From contig NZ_CP069127.1 of the NCBI RefSeq assembly GCF_016811915.1, forward strand, positions 1,208,001 to 1,272,000: a stretch of DNA of 64,000 nucleotides, given 5' to 3'. The stretch is from Brevibacillus choshinensis. Its GTDB lineage: Bacteria > Bacillota > Bacilli > Brevibacillales > Brevibacillaceae. Position numbers and translations under genes: made by a program. The notes beneath the pieces were generated by a model. That model was not told the origin of the DNA, did no database searches, and saw only the letters and a program-made list of their open reading frames with translations. Every line of letters begins with the position of its first letter. Position 1 is the stretch's first letter. Positions 1 to 8,137 of the stretch are shown piece after piece.

Positions 1-1
1 C

Positions 2-574
2 ATCCAGGGAGGAGAGATCATCGTAGACGGTATTTCCGTTCATGACAAGAAGACGAATATCAATCTTCTGCGTTCCGACATTGGTTTCGTGTTTCAATCG
101 TTCAATTTGTATCCCCATTTGACCGCTGTGGAGAATGTTGCGATCGCCCCGATTCAGGTGAAAAAAGTACCGAAAGAGCAAGCGGAAGAAAAGGCCAGAG
201 CTCTGCTGACCTCCCTGGGACTGGGTGAAAAATTCGGGTCCTACCCCGCTCAGCTCTCCGGTGGGCAGCAGCAGCGGGTGGCCATCGCGAGGGCGCTGGC
301 GATGGACCCAAAAGTGATGCTGTTCGATGAACCGACCTCTGCTCTCGATCCGGAGATGATCAAAGAAGTGCTGGACGCCATTCGGAATCTGGCGTCCTCT
401 GGAATGACGATGGTCGTTGTCACCCACGAGATGGGGTTTGCCCGGGAAATTTGCAATCAGATTGTGTTTATGGCCGATGGAAAGATCGTGGAAGTGGCGC
501 CACCTGAAACGTTCTTTACCAATCCGCAATCCGATCGGGCGAAAGATTTCCTCTCCAAGGTATTGAATCACTAG
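2..574 (+). CDS. Polar amino-acid ABC transporter ATP-binding subunit (5' truncated)
   Basis: This is the ATPase subunit of an ABC importer; it would energise uptake of a polar amino acid from the inner membrane face. The reading frame is open from base 2, so the gene starts upstream of the window and the Walker A motif is missing here. Visible are the Q-loop (FQSFNLYPH), the signature LSGGQQQR, Walker B with the D-loop (VMLFDEPTSALD) and the switch histidine (VVTHEMGFA). The FNLYPH..TAVENV stretch is typical of the GlnQ/HisP family. The permease and binding-protein genes presumably lie upstream. The substrate cannot be read from this subunit. The amidohydrolase gene follows after 22 bases. 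Confidence 0.93.
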   Translation: MQGGEIIVDGISVHDKKTNINLLRSDIGFVFQSFNLYPHLTAVENVAIAPIQVKKVPKEQAEEKARALLTSLGLGEKFGSYPAQLSGGQQQRVAIARALAMDPKVMLFDEPTSALDPEMIKEVLDAIRNLASSGMTMVVVTHEMGFAREICNQIVFMADGKIVEVAPPETFFTNPQSDRAKDFLSKVLNH

Positions 575-596
575 GAAAGAGAGAGGGGGCACGGAT

Positions 597-2024
597 GTGA
601 AAGCGGATTTGATCATCGCGCATGCCTTTGTATTGACGATGGAGGGCAAGGGCGTCGGAATGGTGGAAAACGGTGCGGTCGCGATAAAAGGAGACACGAT
701 TCTCGCCGTTGGTGAAACAGCTGATATTCTAGGGGCGTATCAGGCGGAGAGATTCATAGATGGAGCCGGGAAGCTGGTGATGCCCGGCTTGATCGATGCT
801 CATATCCACAGCGGCATCTCGATTTTCAGGGGAATGGCCCAGGACATGTCGCATTGGATGCAAAAAGGCTTGTGGCCGTTCAAGAAAAATACAACGGAAG
901 AAGAGTCGCTCGCCGGATCCTTGGTGACCATCATTGAAGGGATCAAGGCAGGAACGACGACGTTTTGCGACTACGATTACGGAATGAATCGCATCGTCAT
1001 GCACTATGCCAAGGTGGGGGCGCGAGCGAGAGTGGCCGAGACGGTAAACGAGCTGCCAGATGACATCGGGAAAAATCCCGTAGGAGCGCTGTACCCGTTT
1101 GATCCGGCCATCGGAGAGCGGAAGCTGCAGGAAAATATCAAGCTGTTCGAGGAGTGGAACGGGCAGGCGAACGGCAGAATCACGTGCCTGTTCGGTCCGC
1201 AGGGGCCAGACATGATGAGCACGGAGCTGCTGCTGGAGGTTCGTGCGCTGGCACAAAAATACGATACGCGGATCCACATGCATGTCGCGCAAGGGGATCG
1301 GGAAATCGACCAAATGGTGAAGCGTTACGGCAAGCGCTCCATTCCCTATCTCGATGAGCTGGGGTATCTGGATTCACGCCTGATGGCGGTTCACCTGACA
1401 GAGGCGACCACAGAAGAAACGCAGCTCGTGGCGAAGAGAGGCGCATCGATGATCTACTGCGCGGGGAGTATCGGTATCATTGACGGACTGGTACCTCCTG
1501 TCATGGACTTTCTGGAAGCCGGAGGTCAGGCTGCGCTAGGCTCGGATCAGGCGCCTGGAAATAACTGTAACAACATGTTCAACGAGATGAAGTTCGCCGC
1601 TATCTTGAACAAGGTCAAGCGCTCCGATCCGCGTGTGTTTCCCGCCTGGCTTTCCCTTCGCCTGGCGACGATCGAATCTGCGAAAGCGATCGGGCTGGAC
1701 CGCGAGATCGGCAGCTTGAAGCAAGGGAAGAAGGCGGATCTCATCCTAATTGATTTGCAGGAACCGAGCCTTTGCCCGATCTATACCGATCCCATTCGCA
1801 ACATTGTGCCCAATCTCGTTTATTCCGCCAAAGGCAGTGAGGTCGAGACCGTCATCATCGACGGACAGATCATCATGGATAACCGCAAGCTGCTAACGGT
1901 TGATGAAAAAGCGGCTGTCCGCGCCGCGCAGGAAGCAGCGGACAGCATCAGCCGACGCTCCCGTGACGATATTGCGGCAGCTCGCAGCGATGTCTATCAA
2001 ATGATGGAGGACGGATATTTATGA
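597..2024 (+). CDS. Amidohydrolase family protein (chlorohydrolase/SsnA-like deaminase group)
   Basis: A 475-residue cytosolic metal-dependent hydrolase of the amidohydrolase superfamily, in the branch that holds aminohydrolases and deaminases of purine-like or triazine-like compounds. Metal ligands seen are H69 and H71 (DAHIH), H229 (MHVAQ), H266 (AVHLT) and D317 (LGSDQ). The start is GTG, with AGAGAGGGGG about 8 bases upstream. It follows an amino-acid ABC ATPase and its stop overlaps the next amidohydrolase (ATGA), so the two hydrolases and perhaps the importer form one operon. The substrate is unknown; an imported nitrogen compound is an inference from context only. Confidence 0.85.
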   Translation: MKADLIIAHAFVLTMEGKGVGMVENGAVAIKGDTILAVGETADILGAYQAERFIDGAGKLVMPGLIDAHIHSGISIFRGMAQDMSHWMQKGLWPFKKNTTEEESLAGSLVTIIEGIKAGTTTFCDYDYGMNRIVMHYAKVGARARVAETVNELPDDIGKNPVGALYPFDPAIGERKLQENIKLFEEWNGQANGRITCLFGPQGPDMMSTELLLEVRALAQKYDTRIHMHVAQGDREIDQMVKRYGKRSIPYLDELGYLDSRLMAVHLTEATTEETQLVAKRGASMIYCAGSIGIIDGLVPPVMDFLEAGGQAALGSDQAPGNNCNNMFNEMKFAAILNKVKRSDPRVFPAWLSLRLATIESAKAIGLDREIGSLKQGKKADLILIDLQEPSLCPIYTDPIRNIVPNLVYSAKGSEVETVIIDGQIIMDNRKLLTVDEKAAVRAAQEAADSISRRSRDDIAAARSDVYQMMEDGYL

Positions 2025-3643
2025 CAACGATCTACACCAACGGCAGGTTTTACACGTTCGACGCAAATCAGCCGCAAGCAGAGGCGGTTGTCGTCCGGGA
2101 CGGCAGGATCATCGACTTGGGAAGCCATCGCGATATGGTGCTCCAGTGGGGGAGACCGGAAGCTACCGTGAAGGATCTCGGGGGAAAAATGGTGACGCCG
2201 GGATTGATCGACAGTCACCTGCACATGTCCTCGATCGCGACCAAGCTGTTGACAACCGATTTGGGAAAGGTCACCTCCAAGGATCAGCTGCTGCAAGTGG
2301 TAAAAGAGCAAGCTGACCAGACACAGGCAAATGAATGGGTACAAGGCAGGGGCTGGGACGAAAATCGCTTTACGGACGGTTCCCTGCCTACCATCGAAGA
2401 GCTGGACAGGGTCGCCCCGCACTGCCCGATATTTCTCACGCGGGTATGTGGTCACGTCTATCTGGTGAATAGCAGAGCACTGGAGATCGCAGGGTATCAC
2501 CCAGATATGGAGATCCCATCCGGCGGAACCGTTGTGCTCGATCCACAGACGAGAAAGCCGACGGGCTTGCTGCTGGAAACAGCATCGAACATCGTCTCCA
2601 GGCACATTCCAGAGCCGACCTATCAGCAATTCAAGGATTCGCTGCGACAAGCGATGCGACTCGCGATCGAATGCGGCCTGACGAGTGTACATACGGAGGA
2701 TCTGCGCACGTATGGCGGTTTGGATCAGACGTGGCAGCTGTTCGATGAGCTATTAAATCAAGAGCAAAATCGGCTCCGCTGCAATTTGCTCATTTACTAT
2801 CCACATGTAAAGCGGCTGCGGGAGCTCGGCCTGTATGCGGGTTACGGAAACGAGACTCTGCAAATCGGTGCCGTAAAAATCTTTGCGGACGGCAGCTTCG
2901 GCGGTCGAACCGCTCTCTTGTCTGAGCCGTATACAGACGATCCAGACAACGTCGGAAGTGAAATTCACGACAACGACACTCTGTATGAGCTGTTTCGGGA
3001 AGCGAGGGCGGCCCATATGCCGATTGCCGTGCACACGATAGGCGATCAGGCGCTGGAAAATGTCTTGAATACGCTGGAGCGATTCCCGGCGGTAGCTTTC
3101 CGCGACCGCATCATCCATACGTCGTTGCTGCGTCCGGATCAGCTGCATCGGTTGAGACGTCCCAGCATCATCGCCGACATTCAGCCGCGATTTGTCGTAG
3201 GGGACTTCCCCTGGGTAGCGGACCGGATTGGGCGGGATCGCGCAGAGCAAGCGTATATTTGGAAGAGCATGCTCGAGGCTGGCATCATGTGCGCTGGGGG
3301 CTCGGACGCTCCAGTAGAACCGGTAGAGCCTCTTTTAGGCATTCATGCGGCTGTCACCCGGAGAGCGCCAGAGGATGCACATGAAGGATACAACCCTGCC
3401 CAAAGCCTGTCGGTGGAGGAAGCGCTGCGTGTGTTCACATACGGCGGTGCCCTGGCTACCAATGAAGAGACGATCAAAGGAACAATCAGCCGCGGCAAGC
3501 TAGCGGACATGACGGTCTACTCGCAAAATATCCTGGAGCTGGAAGACGCCGATGAACTGTTGAAGACGAAGATCGAGATGACAGTCATCAACGGAGAGAT
3601 TTGCTACGAGAAGGATGGAAACAGAAACCTGTGTGAAATATAG
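2021..3643 (+). CDS. Amidohydrolase_3 family protein (YtcJ-like)
   Basis: A 540-residue amidohydrolase of the long YtcJ-like type. The HxH pair is H66/H68 (GLIDSHLH). Later come a likely carbamylated lysine in GAVKIFADGSFGG, metal histidines in AVHTIGDQA and IIHTSLLRPDQ, and the aspartate in GGSDAPVEP. It starts at an ATG that overlaps the upstream stop by four bases, so translation is probably coupled to the first amidohydrolase. A terminator follows 18 bases after the stop and closes the operon. Members of this family hydrolyse amide or ester bonds of varied substrates; no specific reaction can be given. Confidence 0.87.
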   Translation: MTTIYTNGRFYTFDANQPQAEAVVVRDGRIIDLGSHRDMVLQWGRPEATVKDLGGKMVTPGLIDSHLHMSSIATKLLTTDLGKVTSKDQLLQVVKEQADQTQANEWVQGRGWDENRFTDGSLPTIEELDRVAPHCPIFLTRVCGHVYLVNSRALEIAGYHPDMEIPSGGTVVLDPQTRKPTGLLLETASNIVSRHIPEPTYQQFKDSLRQAMRLAIECGLTSVHTEDLRTYGGLDQTWQLFDELLNQEQNRLRCNLLIYYPHVKRLRELGLYAGYGNETLQIGAVKIFADGSFGGRTALLSEPYTDDPDNVGSEIHDNDTLYELFREARAAHMPIAVHTIGDQALENVLNTLERFPAVAFRDRIIHTSLLRPDQLHRLRRPSIIADIQPRFVVGDFPWVADRIGRDRAEQAYIWKSMLEAGIMCAGGSDAPVEPVEPLLGIHAAVTRRAPEDAHEGYNPAQSLSVEEALRVFTYGGALATNEETIKGTISRGKLADMTVYSQNILELEDADELLKTKIEMTVINGEICYEKDGNRNLCEI

Positions 3644-3660
3644 AAACGGATCAATGGAGA

Positions 3661-3690
3661 AGTCTGCGATGCAGTGCAGACTTTTTCCGT
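3661..3690 (+). terminator. Intrinsic terminator after the amidohydrolase operon
   Basis: A seven-pair stem AGTCTGC/GCAGACT with an eight-base loop is followed by TTTTTCC. It lies just downstream of the second amidohydrolase and ahead of the FAD-protein gene. Confidence 0.75.
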
Positions 3691-3785
3691 TTTCTTGGCG
3701 GGAAGGGGGCGACACTTCAGGGGTTTTCTTTTTTTCTACAAAGTATATAATTATGTTGTGAAACACAATTTGGAAAGGGGAGATT

Positions 3786-4358
3786 ATGATGTACGATATC
3801 GTGATTATTGGTGGAGGCCCAGCAGGAGGAAGCGCAGCGCTGTTCGCAGCAAAAGCGGGAAAGAAAACGCTGTTGATCGACAACGATAAAAGCATGACAA
3901 AGCGCGCATGGCTGGAAAACCATTACGGCGTACTTGAAATGACTGGCCCTGACCTGATCGAGATCGGCAAAAAGCAAGCGGCGAAATTCGGCGCTGAGCT
4001 GATCACAGATCAAGTGACCAATGTTTCGAAAAGTGAGCAAGGCGTAACGATCGAAACGGCAGAAAAAGGATCCTTCGAAGCAAAGCATGTGATTCTGGCA
4101 ACAGGTGCGGTGGTTGAGTTGGCTGGAAAAGCTGGCGTAGCAACCAAAGATGGCACAGAGCCCCGCATCAAAACCGTCGTAGATGTCGATGCCCAAGGAA
4201 AAACAAACGTAGCGGGTATCTGGGCAGCAGGCACGTGCGCTGGTGTAAGCGTACATACGATCATTACGGCAGGTGATGGGGCGAAAGTGGCGATCAATGT
4301 CATCAGCGAGCTGAATGGCGAGCGCTATGTCGACCATGATGTTTTGAAGACAAACTAA
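3786..4358 (+). CDS. Single-domain FAD/NAD(P)-binding oxidoreductase, thioredoxin-reductase-like
   Basis: A 190-residue flavoprotein-like protein. The N-terminus carries the dinucleotide motif (IIGGGPAGGSAA, residues 8-19), a central ATG motif (ILATGAV) and a C-terminal flavin-site motif (GIWAAGTCAGVS). This matches the FAD-binding part of thioredoxin reductase, but at about 60% of the usual length, and I see no CxxC redox pair. The start is the first of two ATGs (3786 and 3789), preceded by AAAGGGGAG. It stands alone between two terminators. The redox partner is unknown; it may be a small FAD-dependent oxidoreductase rather than a true thioredoxin reductase. Confidence 0.78.
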   Translation: MMYDIVIIGGGPAGGSAALFAAKAGKKTLLIDNDKSMTKRAWLENHYGVLEMTGPDLIEIGKKQAAKFGAELITDQVTNVSKSEQGVTIETAEKGSFEAKHVILATGAVVELAGKAGVATKDGTEPRIKTVVDVDAQGKTNVAGIWAAGTCAGVSVHTIITAGDGAKVAINVISELNGERYVDHDVLKTN

Positions 4359-4374
4359 TCATATGGATCAAAAG

Positions 4375-4410
4375 ACCAGTTCACACATTCAAAGTGTGGC
4401 TGGTTTTTTT
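4375..4410 (+). terminator. Intrinsic terminator after the FAD protein
   Basis: An interrupted stem (ACCAG..CACAC pairing with GTGTG..CTGGT, small internal bulge) is followed by TTTTTTT. It sits 16 bases after the stop. The following 4411-4604 stretch has no further feature that I recognise. Confidence 0.8.
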
Positions 4411-4604
4411 ATGTCCATCAGCTGGTATCTGCTATTCCTATTAGTTTTCGTGGATGTTCCCTCGCTAGAGTGAGAGTTTGTGAGAGGAAGCAGGGGATTT
4501 TTGAATGAAATCGAATAGGTAAACAATGGCAAATCATCCGCTGGAATGGAATGCGATGATAGATCCATAAACAAAAATCTGGATAGGACCAGGAGGATAC
4601 CAGG

Positions 4605-5345
4605 ATGGCATACAACATATACACTTACGCACAACGGACCGATCTGGATGATCAAATCGGGGAAGTACTCGAAGCAAGTTGGTCTGCCTTTATGCTGAAT
4701 GATGAGGTAGCGAACCAGTATTACGAGCATTTGAATGAGTGGTTCGCTTCCTATCAATACGTCTTGACTGATGAGAATGACAAGGTGATGGCAGTAGGAA
4801 ACGCGATTCCATTTTATTGGGATGGCACGGCAGCGGACCTTCCCAAAGGATGGGATGACGTTTTCCTGCGAGGGATTGAAGGGTACCGCCAGGAGCAGCA
4901 GCCTAATACGCTGTCGGCTCTCTCGATCTCGATCCATCCAGCATACCGCGGGCTCGGTCTCAGCAGGCAGATGGTGACGGCCATGAAAGAGATTGCCAGA
5001 CAAAATGGACTCACGTACATGCTGGCTCCTGTGCGCCCGTCGTTGAAACACAAGTACCCGCTCACGCCAATGGACACGTACATCGGGTGGCAAACCCCAG
5101 AAGGAGCCCCGTTCGATCCGTGGGTGCGCACACATTGGAAGCTGGGGGCAAAAATCATGCAGGTGGCTGCCGAATCGATGTTCATCAGAGGGAATGTAGC
5201 ACAGTGGGAGAGCTGGACAGGGATGAGGTTTCCCGAGACGGGAACCTACATCATTCCGGATGCGCTGACCCCGGTGCTGATTGAAGTGGAAAAGGACGAA
5301 GCGGTGTATATAGAACCGAATATTTGGATGCAGCACTTCTTGTAA
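4605..5345 (+). CDS. GNAT-family N-acetyltransferase
   Basis: A 246-residue protein with a recognisable GNAT core. The acetyl-CoA pyrophosphate loop is SIHPAYRGLGLSRQMV (R/Q-x-x-G-x-G/A type) near residues 108-123, followed by a helix (MKEIARQNGL) and a beta strand (YMLAPVRPS). It is longer than a minimal GNAT (about 150 residues), with extra N- and C-terminal parts. The start is the ATG after AGGAGGATACCAGG. It is monocistronic as far as visible. The acceptor substrate cannot be inferred. Confidence 0.75.
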   Translation: MAYNIYTYAQRTDLDDQIGEVLEASWSAFMLNDEVANQYYEHLNEWFASYQYVLTDENDKVMAVGNAIPFYWDGTAADLPKGWDDVFLRGIEGYRQEQQPNTLSALSISIHPAYRGLGLSRQMVTAMKEIARQNGLTYMLAPVRPSLKHKYPLTPMDTYIGWQTPEGAPFDPWVRTHWKLGAKIMQVAAESMFIRGNVAQWESWTGMRFPETGTYIIPDALTPVLIEVEKDEAVYIEPNIWMQHFL

Positions 5346-5531
5346 GGCTCGTGTTCCTGCTGGTTGCTCCAACTTCGATTGTTTGTAAGGTGTCTACGAG
5401 GACGGGAAACAGGGAGGTCTGTCGATAATTGTGGAGATCATTCGATCGATATCGTACAATTTTCCTACAATGGTTCTTGCGTCCTCGTACTATTTACACC
5501 GAAAATCTTGCAGGCAACGGAGAATGTGGAT

Positions 5532-5714
5532 ATGAAAAAAGCAGCAGGAATCGCGCTCATGGTGGCGTTGCTAGGCTTCAATGCATACCTGTGGCCGACG
5601 TTAATCAAAGAGGTAAAAGCCGATCAGAAAAACGAAGCAGGCGTCCGACCGGATGTCATTTCACATGTTCCTCATGCAGGAGCATTTTTTTTGCGGAAAA
5701 GTGGTCAAATTTGA
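5532..5714 (+). CDS. Possible small secreted or membrane peptide (60 aa)
   Basis: A short frame beginning ATGAAAAAAGC, with GGAGA eight bases upstream. It encodes a lysine start, a hydrophobic stretch (GIALMVALLGFNAYL) and a polar tail, the profile of a small exported or membrane-anchored peptide. Against it, an intrinsic-terminator-like hairpin lies inside its last third, so the reading frame may be fortuitous or the transcript may often stop before the stop codon. I do not recognise a family. Confidence 0.35.
   Translation: MKKAAGIALMVALLGFNAYLWPTLIKEVKADQKNEAGVRPDVISHVPHAGAFFLRKSGQI
5665..5693 (+). terminator. Terminator-like hairpin inside a small ORF
   Basis: The stem TGTTCCT/AGGAGCA (one G-T pair), loop CATGC, is followed by eight T. 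It lies about 70 bases upstream of the exporter start and could end an upstream transcript or act as an attenuator. Confidence 0.65.
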
Positions 5715-5721
5715 ATATAAT
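5691..5721 (+). promoter_or_regulatory. Candidate sigma-A promoter for the MFS exporter
   Basis: A perfect TATAAT lies at 5716-5721. The only -35-like element is TTGCGG at 5691-5696, 19 bases upstream, so the -35 is weak. It is the best promoter candidate between the hairpin and the exporter gene. Confidence 0.35.
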
Positions 5722-5762
5722 AAGGGATACTAGTCCAATTTGAAATATTTGGAGGGAATGGA

Positions 5763-7283
5763 TTGATCACCAAGGAAAGCCAGAGCAAAGTCAATTTCGT
5801 CCTGGCGGGTCTATTGCTGGGCCTGCTGATGGCGTCGATGGACAATACGATCGTAGCGACAGCCATGGGGACGATTGTGGGTGAGATGGGCGGGCTGGAT
5901 AAGTTCGTCTGGGTGACGTCGGCGTACATGGTCGCCACGATGGCCGGGATGCCGATCTTTGGAAAGCTGTCCGACATGTACGGACGCAAACGATTTTATG
6001 TTTTTGGGCTGGTCGTCTTCTTGCTCGGGTCCATCCTGTGCGGTACGGCTGGCACGATTGTAGAGCTGAGCATTTACCGAGCGATTCAGGGGATTGGCGG
6101 AGGCGCGCTGATGCCGATTGCCTTTACGATCATCTTTGATGTGTTCCCGCCGGAAAAGCGGGGGAAAATGACGGGGTTGTTCGGAGCAGTGTTCGGGACA
6201 TCCAGTGTGCTGGGGCCGCTGCTTGGCGCGTACATAACAGAGTACTTCGGCTGGCACTGGATTTTTTACATCAACGTGCCGATCGGCATCCTCTCTCTGT
6301 GGTTCATCACGGTTTACTACAAAGAGTCGCTTGAGCATCGCAAGCTGAGCATCGACTGGTGGGGCGCGATAACGCTTGTCGGAGCCGTCGTCAGTCTGAT
6401 GTTCTCGCTCGAGCTGGGAGGCAATCAATACGCATGGAATTCCGTGCAGATTCTCGGGCTCCTCGTGAGCTTCGCCGTTCTCTTTATCCTGTTCCTCATC
6501 ATTGAAACAAAGGCAGCGGAGCCGATCCTTTCTTTCTCGATGTTCAAACGCCGCCTGTTTGCTGCGACCAATGCCGTAGCGCTTCTGTACGGTGCCGCCT
6601 TCATTATTACGACCGTGTACCTGCCGATTTTTATTCAAGGGGTATACGGGGGATCGGCTACGAATTCGGGTTTGCTTTTGACTCCCATGATGCTGGGGTC
6701 GGTAGCTGGAAGCCAGATAGGTGGGCTTCTGACGACAAAAACAAGCTTTCGCAATATCATGCTGCTCTCTGCTGTGTTTTTCCTCCCAGGCATTTTCTTG
6801 CTGAGCACGCTTTCGCCTGACTTGCCTCGCTGGCTGGTCACGATCTATATGATTTTGACAGGGTTTGGCGTGGGCTTTTCCTTTTCGGTGCTCGGTATGG
6901 CGGCGATTCATGGATTTGACATGCGTCAGCGAGGCTCTGCCAGCTCTACAGGTTCGTTTTTCCGCTCGCTGGGGATGACACTGGGCATTACGGTTTTCGG
7001 GATTATTCAGCGCAACCTGTTTGAGAACGACATGACGCGAGCGTTTGCCGGTCAGGAAGGAGTAACCGGTGCCGTTGTCGCGGACCCGCGAGCCATTCTG
7101 ACACCGGAGACGAGAGCGGCGATTCCTGCCCCGATTCTGGAGAAGATCACGGATTTTCTCGCTTCGTCCATCGCGCAAACGTTCATGTGGGCATTGGTGC
7201 CGGCTGTGCTTGCGGTCGTCTGCATCCTGCTGATGGGCAATGAACGCGCCGTGGCACCGCAGCCCAAACCAGGACGCGAGTAG
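5763..7283 (+). CDS. MFS drug exporter, DHA2 family (14 transmembrane helices)
   Basis: A 506-residue multidrug efflux protein of the EmrB/QacA type, expected to be a proton antiporter in the cytoplasmic membrane. Motif A is seen as GKLSDMYGRKRFY after TM2, motif C-like glycine-rich segments occur in TM5 (GAVFGTSSVLGPLLGA), and D27 lies in the TM1 motif MDNTIVATA that is typical of DHA2. The start must be TTG: GGAGGG ends seven bases upstream, while the ATG at 5758 runs straight into a stop. No regulator gene is adjacent. Substrates are unknown. Confidence 0.92.
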   Translation: MITKESQSKVNFVLAGLLLGLLMASMDNTIVATAMGTIVGEMGGLDKFVWVTSAYMVATMAGMPIFGKLSDMYGRKRFYVFGLVVFLLGSILCGTAGTIVELSIYRAIQGIGGGALMPIAFTIIFDVFPPEKRGKMTGLFGAVFGTSSVLGPLLGAYITEYFGWHWIFYINVPIGILSLWFITVYYKESLEHRKLSIDWWGAITLVGAVVSLMFSLELGGNQYAWNSVQILGLLVSFAVLFILFLIIETKAAEPILSFSMFKRRLFAATNAVALLYGAAFIITTVYLPIFIQGVYGGSATNSGLLLTPMMLGSVAGSQIGGLLTTKTSFRNIMLLSAVFFLPGIFLLSTLSPDLPRWLVTIYMILTGFGVGFSFSVLGMAAIHGFDMRQRGSASSTGSFFRSLGMTLGITVFGIIQRNLFENDMTRAFAGQEGVTGAVVADPRAILTPETRAAIPAPILEKITDFLASSIAQTFMWALVPAVLAVVCILLMGNERAVAPQPKPGRE

Positions 7284-7399
7284 AGGGATAGGAACGGGGC
7301 GGTGATTTTGAAATTATTATGAACATTGGACAATTATCATTCTTTTGATAGTATTTCATTTATAATGATGGTAATCACTTTCAAGGATGGTATCTGCTC

Positions 7400-7693
7400 A
7401 TGATGAATTCCGCTCTCGGACGATTTCGCGTCATTGGGATCATTGAAGGGATTTCGTATTTGGTGCTGCTCGGCATCGCGATGCCGTTGAAGTATTTCCT
7501 CGATATGCCGGCTGCTGTCAAAATCGCCGGTTCCTTGCACGGATTGTTTTTCGTGCTCTATATTCTGGCTCTCGCCCATGTGACGTTTACGAACAGATGG
7601 TCCATTCTGAAAGTCGCGGGTGCCTTTATTGCGTCACTGCTGCCTTTTGGCAATTTCGTGCTGGATGCACGCATCAAGAACGAGCAATCGTAA
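7400..7693 (+). CDS. DUF3817 small integral membrane protein (YdzA-like)
   Basis: A 97-residue protein with about three hydrophobic segments. It matches the DUF3817 pattern: FRVIGIIEGISYLVLL at the start, PLKYF after the first helix, and a histidine in GSLHGLFFVLY. The role of the family is not established. ATG pairs occur at 7400 and 7403; AAGGATGG lies about nine bases upstream. The 7284-7399 leader contains an isolated TATAAT at 7361 and imperfect palindromic TGAT/ATCA elements. A terminator follows the gene. Confidence 0.82.
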   Translation: MMNSALGRFRVIGIIEGISYLVLLGIAMPLKYFLDMPAAVKIAGSLHGLFFVLYILALAHVTFTNRWSILKVAGAFIASLLPFGNFVLDARIKNEQS

Positions 7694-7723
7694 AACGGAC
7701 AACAAGAATCGAGAGAAATCAAA

Positions 7724-7757
7724 GCAAAGGCGGGTAATGGTACCCGTCTTTGCTTAT
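7724..7757 (+). terminator. Intrinsic terminator after the DUF3817 gene
   Basis: A 13-position stem GCAAAGGCGGGTA/TACCCGTCTTTGC (one mismatched position), loop ATGG, followed by a short T/A-rich tail. The stem is strong but the T-run is weak. Confidence 0.72.
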
Positions 7758-7802
7758 ATCGCTAAATAAAGTCGAAAGAGTGGATGGAGAGGGAGGATGC
7801 GT

Positions 7803-8000
7803 GTGGAGACCCGGATTTTGGCAGGTGTTCTTTCGTGGGACAAGGATGGACAGTATTATCTCGAAACCTTGATGGAGGACCGGTACTTATTGGTGCTCCC
7901 GCAGATCATTACCTTGACGGAAACCGAGGAAAAGCTGGCGACAGATGAGCTGGCTGAGCTGCACAAAGGAATGAATGTCATCGCCAGATGCTTTGTGTAG
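7803..8000 (+). CDS. Small hypothetical protein (about 65 aa)
   Basis: I do not recognise a family. The product is an acidic, soluble small protein with alternating hydrophobic residues (YLLVLPQIITL) and an E/K-rich middle. The frame has an ATG at 7797 that directly abuts the Shine-Dalgarno GGGAGG, which is too close, and a GTG at 7803 with six bases of spacing; I therefore chose the GTG. It ends just before the promoter of the next gene. Confidence 0.6.
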   Translation: METRILAGVLSWDKDGQYYLETLMEDRYLLVLPQIITLTETEEKLATDELAELHKGMNVIARCFV

Positions 8001-8058
8001 GCGGCAGCATGGCCTTTGGAGCACGCTGCTCTCCCGTTCAATTTTTTTGAACTAGATT

Positions 8059-8086
8059 TTGTATTTTTCATGGATTATATTATAAT
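8059..8086 (+). promoter_or_regulatory. Candidate sigma-A promoter for the UPF0316-type gene
   Basis: TTGTAT at 8059-8064 and a perfect TATAAT at 8081-8086 are separated by 16 bases. It lies about 50 bases before the start of the following gene. Confidence 0.5.
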
Positions 8087-8137
8087 CACGATTACGAAAA
8101 TACAGGATTGCCCGGTTCGGGTGGGGGTAGGAGCGCA

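Noticed and set aside
5811..7178. A 455-residue open frame on the minus strand
   Set aside because: It is antisense to the DHA2 exporter, has no ribosome site and has a composition typical of a shadow frame (Arg/His/Gln-rich).
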